A stretch of 64,000 nucleotides of DNA, taken from the NCBI RefSeq assembly GCF_030384665.1, contig NC_083673.1, positions 124,001 to 188,000 of the forward strand, given 5' to 3'. This document shows positions 40,101 through 48,307 of the stretch, piece by piece (position 1 is the first letter of the stretch; each line of letters opens with the position of its first letter). The notes beneath the pieces are model-generated. The model made no database searches, was not told where the DNA came from, and was given only the letters and a program-made list of their open reading frames with translations. The position numbers and the translations under genes are program-made. The DNA is from Lodderomyces elongisporus. Lineage: Eukaryota; Ascomycota; Pichiomycetes; Serinales; Debaryomycetaceae.

Positions 40101-41666
40101 TATGGATATAAGGGCGACTTGTATGCTGGAGTAAAACTAAACATGGTATTGGGAAAATTACAATCATGGCTTGATTCTTCGATAAGCTATGATGAGGACT
40201 TTATTGATATGAGAATTCAAATGATGAGGTTTTTGAGCCAGTTGCCTAGTATTCAGCAAACATTGCCTGATGCATATGATGAAATAACTATGAGGTTGAT
40301 CGAGGAGAATTTTGAAATGGCAAACGATAGGATCGATCTCAAATATTACACCTTGAAATCGTATTTAGCATTGACAAGGACAAATGTGAGTTTGGATGTC
40401 CCAAACGAGACATTAATGTCTTTATTGCTCACAAGCTCTGAGCTGAAAAAGACTCAAGTTCAAAATTTGGTAGAAGGAGTTCTAGAAAGGGTGATTCTTA
40501 GTGTTAAATTTGGAACAAAGAAATTACTTGAGCATAAGGACTCACTTTTCAAGTTACTTTTGAATTCTCAATCGACAATAATTATCAGATTAGCAGCTTT
40601 TTACCTTTCGATCGTGTTGGAGAGTGAAAAAGACGATTTTGTGATTGAATATCAATTATCGGAGAATGGTGATAAGGATAAAGAGTCTGATGACAACAGC
40701 ATTAAAAAATTGAAGCCAACACTTCCAGCCCCATTGATGCAAGTAGCAAACAAGTTTAGCGTTGAGAGTGAACTTGAGAGTTTGCGTTTCCTTCTTAGCT
40801 GGCTTTTGATTTCCAATTACCTCAATAATGTTACTATATCGATTCGAAATGCGTACTTGAATGAGTTGCTTTCGAGTAAAAATTTTCAAACAATTTTGTT
40901 TTACATTTTTGATCATATAGAAATGAGCACTCAATTTTTGGATTCACTCACCAAAGACTCAATAACAACAAATGATGTTGTCGGTATTCACAAAACTGAA
41001 CCAATAGATACCGAGTTGAAGTTGCTTGCTTTGCAGGTTTATTTCCGATTGCTAAAACATTCAGGTTTTCAAGTACAGCTATGGTTCCAGGAGATCAGAG
41101 ATAAACAATTGCAAGCTAAAGTACAGAAGGTTACTACAAAGCATTTGTCGCCATTTTTGATCAACGAAATTTTGGAAAAAGTTGCTGCTGAGAAGGATCT
41201 GATACAAAGCAAGCAGGACAATTTAACAATCAAGGTTAATCTCGTTGCTAGTGAGGTAAAGACAATGTATATTGTAGATGATCAAAGATTGGAGATGGTG
41301 ATTAAAATACCCAAGCTGTATCCACTTGAAAATGTATCCATTGATGGCCCATCAAGGGTTGGCGTGAAAGAAAATAGGTGGAAGGCATGGTTGCTTGCCT
41401 CACAGAAAATTATCTCGATTCAAAATGGATCCGTTGTGGATGCCATTGAATTGTTTTGCAAAAATATCAACTTGCACTTTTCTGGATTTGAAGATTGTGC
41501 AATTTGCTACTCCATTCTTCATCAAGATATGTCTTTACCATCAAAGACATGCCAAACTTGTAATAACAAGTTTCACGCTGCATGTTTGTACAAGTGGTTC
41601 AAGAGTTCAGGTAATTCTACATGCCCACTTTGTCGTTCGGGATTCAACTTCAAATCTAGAAACTAA
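37173..41666 (+). CDS. RKR1: Listerin-type E3 ubiquitin ligase Rkr1/Ltn1
   Basis: 1497 residues from ATG 37173 (1562 in S. cerevisiae). The frame is open for 93 codons upstream but has no ATG there and codes for repeat-derived sequence. The body is HEAT/ARM-like helices, beginning with the family N-terminus (SFNYFTFPPDV...IFKSLAKKDSKTKEKAL, shown in part). The C-terminus has an RWD-like region and a RING-CH finger at about 1441-1490: CAICYSILHQD, CQTCNNKFHAACLYKWF and CPLCRSGF. The ligase ubiquitinates stalled nascent chains on 60S subunits in ribosome quality control. It is convergent with RRD1, leaving only 96 bp between stops. Confidence 0.95.
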   Translation: MEEEFTGNLGYNGLELSFNYFTFPPDVSTIANSELVVIFKSLAKKDSKTKEKALNELLVYIGEHDNQNYFDDLAIICWVKQYPKIAIDNEKSVRLLAHQVQGAFLKGLGKAYSRFLKSTMPIWLMGIYDQDKSVLSGAYKLLLDSFLGDASKVEKTWQVFQEPLVNLIGSVVTVESPETLADARYTSESDMQIKYDRVLSASILLLLKVLSGKPSSVDAILQLDTMWKKLSSSASGESMNLSLFRTILTLIAKLFTILSDKTSSDIDSVAVDSIADLNSVYKKVCKAILKVKFGADVQSIVYSTVIISFWHALFILTRYGFEHKTKKNLWEIGSKASSRLQDYIELGPCDLDPSYYTLIIRLFTDMKKYEIKIIEDLGTTCVKSLLHPYNRLRDTFKPVCLDAALQLIEVFGISNTSLVKEIANNAVLGLSNAKRENTRIEFTSIFKNHGDLLTEAIKSIAGDVTHQILHLNLNSNTNGNENANGSEMAVPPLETPTSLIIALLTVCNILNLNQVSNELVDAVVANNKIQQSKVSTIVTAYVETNENVTPAVEQYISKISEIIGQDASENSIYLLKATQQSQNLNNESQMTDLINESFNQLTLCQPQLRNNFIRIMNVDMDKDLYPRIYEYVKENTAERIDNKYVDRIFELGDEEILQNLIKDLNESSMSLFLTSASKQEYLDRIINLKINNVLHLAWTNLLKPFLQSLSKYGDVYFESLLNFIRDNSLQTNWKKLVDLVETSPFLYDRFEQELRKLINKLSVNEVSISNALGLAIYISKHGSASLEKELVSLARFVVILYQQRENTQEQDLVGENSRKWRKLSLIASEYISDYLFTQSLDFKDENALFETLKLRPDFQISLCELAEKFVTIEEGMANDLDLFEFYYARSLAKAIENACENANLTAFESLNINYQKLVKQPFKFVALVTGTRRFLSSLSFDRVRNYVFSEILSVRAEEDILQNGLKWMSLLLPLQDYGYKGDLYAGVKLNMVLGKLQSWLDSSISYDEDFIDMRIQMMRFLSQLPSIQQTLPDAYDEITMRLIEENFEMANDRIDLKYYTLKSYLALTRTNVSLDVPNETLMSLLLTSSELKKTQVQNLVEGVLERVILSVKFGTKKLLEHKDSLFKLLLNSQSTIIIRLAAFYLSIVLESEKDDFVIEYQLSENGDKDKESDDNSIKKLKPTLPAPLMQVANKFSVESELESLRFLLSWLLISNYLNNVTISIRNAYLNELLSSKNFQTILFYIFDHIEMSTQFLDSLTKDSITTNDVVGIHKTEPIDTELKLLALQVYFRLLKHSGFQVQLWFQEIRDKQLQAKVQKVTTKHLSPFLINEILEKVAAEKDLIQSKQDNLTIKVNLVASEVKTMYIVDDQRLEMVIKIPKLYPLENVSIDGPSRVGVKENRWKAWLLASQKIISIQNGSVVDAIELFCKNINLHFSGFEDCAICYSILHQDMSLPSKTCQTCNNKFHAACLYKWFKSSGNSTCPLCRSGFNFKSRN

Positions 41667-41762
41667 CAAAGGCTAGTAAGACTACCAAAAGAATTAAAAA
41701 AAAAAAAAAGAAAATAATCAATTAACTAAATAAATAAAAAAATAATAGATTATTATCAACAA

Positions 41763-43022
41763 TCAACGCTTTGTAAAAGGAGAATCGCGAAATCTATTGG
41801 AATTGGCCCATGGTGCGGCAGTCATTGGTATGTTGCTCTTGCTTTTTGTTGGCATTTTCATTGCCTTTATCACCCCTGCGGATCTTGTTGGATCGAATAA
41901 TTTTTCCCTCTCTTCTCTTTCTCTATCCTCTTCCTTTTCCTCTTCACCGTCCTCCCTATCTCTTTGTATAACCGGCAAAGCTAATTTTGTTTGTGCATGC
42001 TTCCATGGGTATAAATATTCACCAAACCAGAAATGCTGAATGACTGGGAATTTTCCAAACACTTCAACCATATACATTTTCATTAGTCCTTGACGTACTT
42101 TTACCCACAGCAAGACATTTGTGTGTATATCACTAATTATTGGACTATGCTCATGAAAAGGTCCACTTTTGAGTTTGAAGATAAATGCAACTGCATTAAC
42201 GTAAAGATTGCTCAACCTATGACCCAAGATTGTTTGTTTGCTTAATGCAGTACGCACTGAGGGGGCAAATTTGTCTTCGCAAAATTGTGATGCTCCAAGT
42301 ATATAAATCAAATGGAAGTGATCATCTAAGCCCCAAACTCCATGCGAGCCTGCAGGTTCCAAATTGTAAACAAGAATTAATCGACGAGCCAAGTCGTAAT
42401 ATTTGGAAAAAATTGTCAAGAGCTCTAAACCTGTTGGAGCAATAAATTTGAAATGCATAAGTCCACCAAGAAATGCGACAAATGACAATTCGTGACCAGT
42501 ACCGTAATCTAGCCGCATCTTGGATCCAAATGAGTTTGCTAGGTAATATGTGGCTTCGCCTATAAGTTTTGAATGGTTTTCCCCATTAGCATCATTATTG
42601 TTGTCGTTAAACTTTAGAAATTCTGAGGTCAAAGTTGGCAATTCAGCTTCAACTTTATCATGCCAACTTCTGTAAGCAATATTACCAAACCTGGTGGGTC
42701 CTTCAAACCGTGGAGTTTCATCAATAATGTCGTTTAGTCGCTTTAATATGCTTAATATCTGCTCAACATGAGGCGTGAAGTTTTCAATTGGTTCAACTAC
42801 GGGGATAAACAGGGCAGCTGATGAGATTGTATTGCCATTGATTCGAGTAACAATATTTGGGTCTAATACACCTGGTGGTATCTTGATCCCTTGAACTGCA
42901 AGTACTATATCCTTGAGTATTTGTTGGAGTCTGTGAAAGGCGATGGACTGTTCAAAGTTTTTCAAATCTGTTGCATCGTAAATTTTCTTTGAGGGGTTTT
43001 GAGTTGGCTTTTTTCCATCCAT
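41763..43022 (-). CDS. RRD1: PP2A phosphatase activator Rrd1 (PTPA family)
   Basis: 419 residues. PTPA motifs include RFGNIAYRSWHDK, NSFGSKMRLDYGTGHELSF, LEPAGSHGVWGLDDHFHLIY and EVFGKFPVIQHFWFG. The DETPRFEGP-, FHEHSPI- and QHFWFG-type blocks agree better with Rrd1 than with Rrd2. The protein is a peptidyl-prolyl isomerase-like activator of PP2A-type phosphatases (Sit4, Pph21/22) linked to TOR and stress responses. The C-terminal tail (about 375-419) is charged and low complexity, with an EDGEEEKEEDREREEREK run, and is longer than in S. cerevisiae. Confidence 0.95.
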   Translation of the reverse strand: MDGKKPTQNPSKKIYDATDLKNFEQSIAFHRLQQILKDIVLAVQGIKIPPGVLDPNIVTRINGNTISSAALFIPVVEPIENFTPHVEQILSILKRLNDIIDETPRFEGPTRFGNIAYRSWHDKVEAELPTLTSEFLKFNDNNNDANGENHSKLIGEATYYLANSFGSKMRLDYGTGHELSFVAFLGGLMHFKFIAPTGLELLTIFSKYYDLARRLILVYNLEPAGSHGVWGLDDHFHLIYILGASQFCEDKFAPSVRTALSKQTILGHRLSNLYVNAVAFIFKLKSGPFHEHSPIISDIHTNVLLWVKVRQGLMKMYMVEVFGKFPVIQHFWFGEYLYPWKHAQTKLALPVIQRDREDGEEEKEEDREREEREKLFDPTRSAGVIKAMKMPTKSKSNIPMTAAPWANSNRFRDSPFTKR

Positions 43023-44152
43023 TATGTAAAAAATGGCTATTTTATTGTAAAAGGTGATAATACCAGTGGTTGTGGTTGTTTTAGATGCCTATATTTTGGT
43101 AGATGTCGCATAGCACTGTCACAAGTAACAAGTGTACGACTGCTGAGCATCGGTTTGAGCTGGTAGCTCACCGATACCAGCGGTTTGAGTTCGTGACTTG
43201 ATAGGCTATATTCCAACTAAGTGTAATTGTCAATGATCGCACCTATAAAGGTCTCAATGCTCATAAGTTAAGAGAGTAAATTGTCTCATACAAAGTCACT
43301 AGTAAGGAGAATCGTGAGAGTATACACTCTGCACGTTCACCTAGTGATTTGTGTTCAATGTAGTTGACCGTATAAAATCTATATTTTACCGATATTTCTA
43401 TATAATAGTGATAAGTTAATTTTACCACTTCTCGTTCCTATTTATATAAACTCATCTCGTTTGAAGTTTCAAGTTTCCCATGTCGTGCAATATTCTCCAA
43501 ATATTCACTTAGCGGAAACGAGGGCACAGAGCGTCCAGTGTGTGTCGCACTGTGACAGTAGATAAAGAAAAAGTAATGTATTTGAAACTGTGTGTGTGCG
43601 TGTGTGTGGAAGAATGGAAGAGTGGAAGAGTAGAAGAGTAGAAGAGTGGGGAAGTAAAAATAGTGGGTTTGAAATCAACAAAATACGCCGCACCTCCCGG
43701 TGTAAAATGCCTGACTGTTCTCAAATACAGAATTCCACGACTCGCAATTTTACATTTTGGTTGCGAATTTTTGCAACCACGATTGAAAACAATGCTAATT
43801 ACAAATACTGAACGTAAAAAGCTTTTTCAAAAAATAATGGCAAAATTAAAACAAGAAAAAAAAAAAAAAAGTAAAAAGATTATTCACTATCATTTATGGA
43901 TAATCATCTTTCTATCTAGCAAACAATATACAGCCTGTGGTTCTTAGTGACCATGTATTAGCACAATTTTTTAACCTTTTTGCAATACATACAAGAAAAG
44001 AACCAATTTTTTTTTTAATTTGTTTTATGTCAAATATTTATCAATCTTTCATCCATATTCCCATCGTCCTTTTTCTTATTAACCCTGCAAAGTTTGGATC
44101 TAGTCCGTTCCATCTGTCTAAAACTTTATAATTTTACTTAGGTGCATTGGTT
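43023..44152. other. Intergenic between RRD1 and the Pif1-type helicase
   Basis: 1.13 kb, the RRD1 promoter side and the helicase 3' flank. It has fewer homopolymers than other spacers in the window. The segment 43087-43556 is rich in stem-loops; a TATATAAATA box lies on the minus strand at 43439-43448; smaller hairpins CACC/GGTG near 43697 and GGTTGC/GCAACC near 43758-43780 follow. No coding gene is recognised. Confidence 0.6.
43087..43350 (-). ncRNA. Candidate structured non-coding RNA gene
   Basis: Two compound stem-loops. Element B: 10-bp outer stem (43293-43302 with 43341-43350, one G-U), an asymmetric internal loop, then 4 bp (43313-43316 with 43332-43335), one bulge and 5 bp (43317-43321 with 43326-43330). 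Element A: 4 + 6 + 5 bp (43142-43145/43178-43181, 43149-43154/43170-43175, 43157-43161/43165-43169) enclosed by a 6-bp stem GCCTAT/ATAGGC (43087-43092 with 43201-43206). Minus strand is preferred because a TATA box lies 90 bp upstream at 43439-43448, an AGACAA word follows element B and ACA triplets follow element A, as in H/ACA snoRNAs. Family and ends are not established. Confidence 0.35.
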
Positions 44153-46159
44153 TTATAAACATCCAATACTTTCATAAAATCTCCGCACAACTTCTGAAGT
44201 TTTTACCTTGTGTTCGCTGAATCCAGTCACTTTGAGATTATCCTTATCCACAGCTCGCGACAATGCAACATATGCTTGCCCATTCTCAAAACTTCTGTTC
44301 AAATCAATCTTGACACGAGGTAAGGTTTGTCCTTGAGACTTGTGAATGGACATCGCCCATGCTAAGATCAAAGGTAATTGTATCCTAATTGGCAACAGCT
44401 CATTTGCATTTTTTTTGGACTCGTCCAACTTAAACTCGTGTTTGGGAACAATCTTTGCCTCGTACCTACCATTGAAATTGAAATTGACAACGGGAAGAAG
44501 ACGGTCTTTAGAATCCTGTGCTGCATATTGTACTAATGCCTCAAATTTTGAGCGTCGGCTTGCAGGCACATTCTCGACAACTCGTTTATGCTTCTCGCTC
44601 CACTCTTCTGTTGATCCTACTCTATGCCTCAATAACCTGAGCTCGCTCATTAATTGCTCGTCATTAACGTCAATTTCGTCATAAGTGGTTAAGATCTTAA
44701 CGTACAAATTGGGAGTAACGAAAAACAATACTGTACCCAAAGACCCATTAACCAATTCTTCATCCACATTTTTTATGTTCATCACTTGTGCACCTTCTTT
44801 CAAGGTTATCACCTTTTCACACATGAGCTGGTCGAGTAATGCTCGACTAGCTTCGTTGGAGGCATTGTTATCGGTTGCAACAAATGTTATTGCGTCTGAC
44901 GGTAGATTTTTCAAACGCCATTCATTTGCTCTACAAACCTCTTCCCTCAAGGGGAATAGTTCTGTTGCTTCGATCCCATCGTCATACACTAAATCTCTTT
45001 TTAATGCTTGAAATTTGGTCACGATATCTTGTGTCAAGTTTCCCAACCTCAAGGCATTCAACATGTCAATCAATTCGGTATCGCCTTGTTGTCTAAACAC
45101 TGTTTTTAATACAATGGTGCGCTCAATAACTTTCGACCATGCTTTTGACTGGAAACAGAATTTTGCTGGGTTTTGTCGGTTTCCAACAGGAGGCAATTGG
45201 AAAAAATCACCAGTACAAACAATCTGAATACCGCCAAATGGTCGGGGACTCTGTCTTACCTTTCTCGCAATCTCCTCTAATTTATCAAACAAATCTCCAT
45301 TAACCATTGAAATCTCATCAATAATGAGGACTTTAAGCAGTTGCCATTTTCTGAATTTTTGCTGATTTTTTCGGATCCTAGTCACTAATATATCAACGGG
45401 ATCTTTCCCCAATCCAATTTCAAGGAACCTAAAAATAGTTTGGCCCTGTATATTACAAGCAGCCAAGCCTGTTGGTGCTGTAACTCCAACATTTTCCCTA
45501 TATTTGGCTCTCAACTCCTGCACCAATTGCCGAAGTACCACAGACTTACCAGTACCAGCACTTCCCGTATAAAACACATTTTGTCTGCGTTTTACAACGG
45601 ATTCAATCACTTCCAATTGCTCTTCACTCAAAATCGTGTCTCTAGTGTTTCGAGACAATAAATTTGTTACAGTACGCGATTTATATTTGGGCAATTTTCT
45701 TGCTTGGCCTCCAACGTCGATGCTTTCTAGTAAATCTGTACTAGATCTCTTTAAAGACGGTACTTCCCTTTTGTTGAGTAAGAATTCGTTTTCATTCAAT
45801 ATCGAGTTATTATTAGAAAAATTGTTGTTGTTGTTGTTGTTGTTGTTGCTTGTATTGTTGCTTTTGCTGCTGTTTTTCTTTTGTGAATTGGTTATTTTCT
45901 TCACTGCCATGGTTAAATTAGAATTTCGGAAGTTTGACACCTCCATGCTTGTGTCCATCGATGAATTGAACGTGTCGTCGGCCTCTTCCTCAAATCCAGC
46001 ATCGTCATCTGTATTAGAACTCAATACTGATCCTTGTCGTTGCAACTTGCTATTGACAATGTTTGCATCTCTTCCTATAGGTATTTCAAAGCTGCGAAGC
46101 CTAGCTGGATTCCCGAAAAAGCTTTCAATGCCTGGTTGTCGTCTATCCCCCTTGACCAT
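44153..46159 (-). CDS. Pif1-family 5'-3' DNA helicase (Pif1/Rrm3)
   Basis: 668 residues. Helicase core from about 180: LSEEQLEVIE, Walker A YTGSAGTGKS (about 200), TAPTGLAACNI, Walker B LIIDEISM (about 280), GDFFQLPPVG, VFRQQGD, MNIKNVDEELVNGSLG, SIHKSQGQTL and QAYVALSRAV. The family unwinds G-quadruplexes and helps forks pass barriers and telomeres. The first residues contain QPGIESFF (8-15), a consensus PCNA-interacting box in the position expected for Rrm3, and no clear mitochondrial presequence, which leans to an Rrm3-like nuclear role; the core itself resembles Pif1. The region from 90 to 125 is Asn/Ser-rich. I leave the symbol open between PIF1 and RRM3. Confidence 0.93.
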   Translation of the reverse strand: MVKGDRRQPGIESFFGNPARLRSFEIPIGRDANIVNSKLQRQGSVLSSNTDDDAGFEEEADDTFNSSMDTSMEVSNFRNSNLTMAVKKITNSQKKNSSKSNNTSNNNNNNNNNFSNNNSILNENEFLLNKREVPSLKRSSTDLLESIDVGGQARKLPKYKSRTVTNLLSRNTRDTILSEEQLEVIESVVKRRQNVFYTGSAGTGKSVVLRQLVQELRAKYRENVGVTAPTGLAACNIQGQTIFRFLEIGLGKDPVDILVTRIRKNQQKFRKWQLLKVLIIDEISMVNGDLFDKLEEIARKVRQSPRPFGGIQIVCTGDFFQLPPVGNRQNPAKFCFQSKAWSKVIERTIVLKTVFRQQGDTELIDMLNALRLGNLTQDIVTKFQALKRDLVYDDGIEATELFPLREEVCRANEWRLKNLPSDAITFVATDNNASNEASRALLDQLMCEKVITLKEGAQVMNIKNVDEELVNGSLGTVLFFVTPNLYVKILTTYDEIDVNDEQLMSELRLLRHRVGSTEEWSEKHKRVVENVPASRRSKFEALVQYAAQDSKDRLLPVVNFNFNGRYEAKIVPKHEFKLDESKKNANELLPIRIQLPLILAWAMSIHKSQGQTLPRVKIDLNRSFENGQAYVALSRAVDKDNLKVTGFSEHKVKTSEVVRRFYESIGCL

Positions 46160-46478
46160 TGAATATATATGAGACTGGACTAGATCTGAACAAACAGTTT
46201 ACCACCACAAATGAAAAAAAAAAAGAAAAAAAATGGAATGAAATAAAAAGTAAAGAAAAGGATAAATACTAACCAACAAAAAAAAAAGGTATACGAAAAC
46301 TCTATATTCCGGGTGTATTTGGTTGCAACATTTTACTAATCAAAATTTGAAGCGTTGTCTTACGAGAATGATAGAAGAAAGAAATTAAAAGGGTAAAAAA
46401 ATAAAAAAAATTAATTATAAAGTAAAAAAAAAAAAAAAGAATAAAGAAGAAGAAGAAGAAGAAGAAAAAAAAAAAGAC

Positions 46479-46484
46479 ACGCGT
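46479..46484. promoter_or_regulatory. MCB element (ACGCGT) upstream of the Pif1-type helicase
   Basis: A perfect ACGCGT 320 bp before the helicase ATG. Consistent with G1/S expression of a replication helicase; inferred from the motif. Confidence 0.4.
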
Positions 46485-46699
46485 ATGTCTGTACATAAAG
46501 TAATCTAGCACTATTTATCTTTCATTCTACTTTTTACTTTTTTGCTTCCTTACATATAAAAACAAATACAAGAAATAGATGTTTTAGATATTTCACCATT
46601 CTTGCAATCTATAATGGTTGCCACTTTATAGAATCTGATAACTTTACCATCTCTCACTTTTTATTTTTTCTTTTAGTTTTGGCACTTTGCCATCATTTG

Positions 46700-46969
46700 A
46701 TGACTCTTGATGAGATCTTAGAAAAAACTATATATATAGACGTGTTTCATGAGATCTGGGTCATCGATGAGCCGCATATTGTGTCGCAGAATTTAAGTAA
46801 ACACAAACATGCACACGTTACACGATGTATTATTAACATCGCTACCACTCATCAAGTTTTCGTTAGCATGGCTCCCATCTCTTTTGAAAAGATAAGGATG
46901 ATGCTTACAAGTGTGAAATGTACTGCACTTCTCGACTTTATGGTAGATTCTGGAGTTAAGGAGTTGTAA
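46700..46969 (+). CDS. Possible small ORF, 89 codons, no recognised homologue
   Basis: ATG 46700 opens a frame MTLDEILEKTIYIDVF... ending DSGVKEL. Its composition is protein-like and lacks repeats, unlike neighbouring spacer frames. There is no domain, and the opposite strand is also partly open, so this may be chance or a non-coding RNA. Confidence 0.2.
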   Translation: MTLDEILEKTIYIDVFHEIWVIDEPHIVSQNLSKHKHAHVTRCIINIATTHQVFVSMAPISFEKIRMMLTSVKCTALLDFMVDSGVKEL

Positions 46970-47446
46970 TAATGTATATATGTATATACATATATACATA
47001 CATATATATATATATATATATATTAATATGCATCCTAGACATATATGGTCTTTAAATGCTAGTAGTTTTATTGCAGACTCAAGATATGCTAATACATCCA
47101 CGATTTTTACCAAAAGAAAAAAAAGGTATCCTATAGTGTAGTCCAAAATTACTTCCTACATCATGTGCAATGATCTTCTTTGTCTACTGTCGTTAAATCT
47201 ACATCAAATTCTATTCTCTCTATTTGTTTATATTTTTTTGTGACCTCTAGTAGAAAATTAGATTTTCATCGTTGACAATGAGTCGTGCAATCCTAAAGTC
47301 ATGAATTAAATATATATCTTGTGTTTTTAAAAGCAGTTAGATCGAAAAACATTCTAAATTAGTTTCAGTGTAATTCGGCTGTTATTGTTTGTAAATTTTC
47401 ATTATTTTATCTCTTTGCGTACTGTTCGTCTCAATGTCAGTCTCAC

Positions 47447-48307
47447 TCAATCATCATCACTCTCCAAACTGTCCTTCACAGTCTTTTTGGAGTTGCTATT
47501 GTTATTGCGTTTTTCATTTCTCGTTTTATTCATCCTTTTCCTTTGTTCATCAAATCTCCTATCTGCAACAAAATAGTCAGCGTGGCGTAAAAACAGTTCA
47601 TTAATCGAACTCAAGGTTGGTACTCCAGAGTCCTTATTTAGTAACCAGTTCTTATAGGCTTCCGCATAGATACTTCTACAAATATATTGGAATTCATAGG
47701 TCTGATTGCATGAGAAAATGAAAAGACCGTGCTCATACTTCAGGTCCAACTGATTGATAAAATCTTGCATTTCGTCATTATTTGATAATTTTAATTCAGA
47801 TATATTCTGCATAGTTTTGCAAGGATGTATTGCACTCGTGGTTGTTGCATTGTTTGTAATGAATGTGTGGTAAGATAGAATCCTACTCGTGAGCTTCTTT
47901 CCTAGATTTGGATCCCGCGCAGTACGAACTGTATTCCATAATTCTCCAAGTGGCGCGGAACTGAAGGTTCCTATATTCTTATCCAAAACTATTTGAAACT
48001 CGAAATAAAGGTATTTTAGAAAAAGTTCAAAAGTTTCATCATCCCATTTTTGGTATGGAAACATGGCTATTTTTTTCATTGGCTCCATACTTTCGTGCTT
48101 AACAAGCAGAGTCATTATTCCACAAAACCTATATTCCAAACTTTCGAGTTCTTCCTTCCATATAAGGATGCTCTCATTGTCGCTCAAATGGTATGTTGGT
48201 AATTCAACAAATCTTTCAATAATGGGAGTGAACCTGATTCTAATGTGTCCCCTTACTGTTCGCTCTCGCTCAGATCTTAATCTCATTTCTTCCGACTCTT
48301 TGATCAT
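47447..48307 (-). CDS. Unrecognised protein, 286 residues
   Basis: I do not recognise this protein. It is a non-repetitive, well-formed frame that starts at ATG 48307, contains balanced hydrophobic and charged residues, and so is very likely coding. Visible features are a charged N-terminus (MIKESEEMRLRSERERTVRG), a Trp/Phe-rich central part (YQKWDDETFELFLKYLYFEF), four Cys residues spread without a zinc-finger spacing, and a basic, Asn/Ser-rich tail (DEQRKRMNKTRNEKRNN) ending ESDDD, which may be nuclear targeting. No signal peptide or transmembrane helix is evident. It lies head-to-head with BNR1. Confidence 0.75.
   Translation of the reverse strand: MIKESEEMRLRSERERTVRGHIRIRFTPIIERFVELPTYHLSDNESILIWKEELESLEYRFCGIMTLLVKHESMEPMKKIAMFPYQKWDDETFELFLKYLYFEFQIVLDKNIGTFSSAPLGELWNTVRTARDPNLGKKLTSRILSYHTFITNNATTTSAIHPCKTMQNISELKLSNNDEMQDFINQLDLKYEHGLFIFSCNQTYEFQYICRSIYAEAYKNWLLNKDSGVPTLSSINELFLRHADYFVADRRFDEQRKRMNKTRNEKRNNNSNSKKTVKDSLESDDD

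Larger units (their letters stand above)
46160..47446. other. Intergenic: helicase promoter and 3' flank of the unrecognised gene
   Basis: 1.29 kb. Near 46400-46470 are A runs and a GAA repeat, then an MCB at 46479. The block 46680-46970 is less AT-repetitive and carries a possible small ORF, a 10-bp palindrome TCATCGATGA near 46760 and a 6-bp hairpin near 46824-46842. A TATACATA-type repeat follows at 46973-47025. Confidence 0.55.

Noticed and set aside
43040..43060. U5 snRNA loop-like CCTTTTAC on the minus strand
   Set aside because: The conserved loop begins GCC, here ACC, and no flanking stem exists.
43140..43200. tRNA-like signal (D-arm-like GAGCTGGTAGCTC and B-box-like GGTTTGAGTTC)
   Set aside because: No acceptor or anticodon arms can be built and the B box lacks the GGTTCGANTC core.
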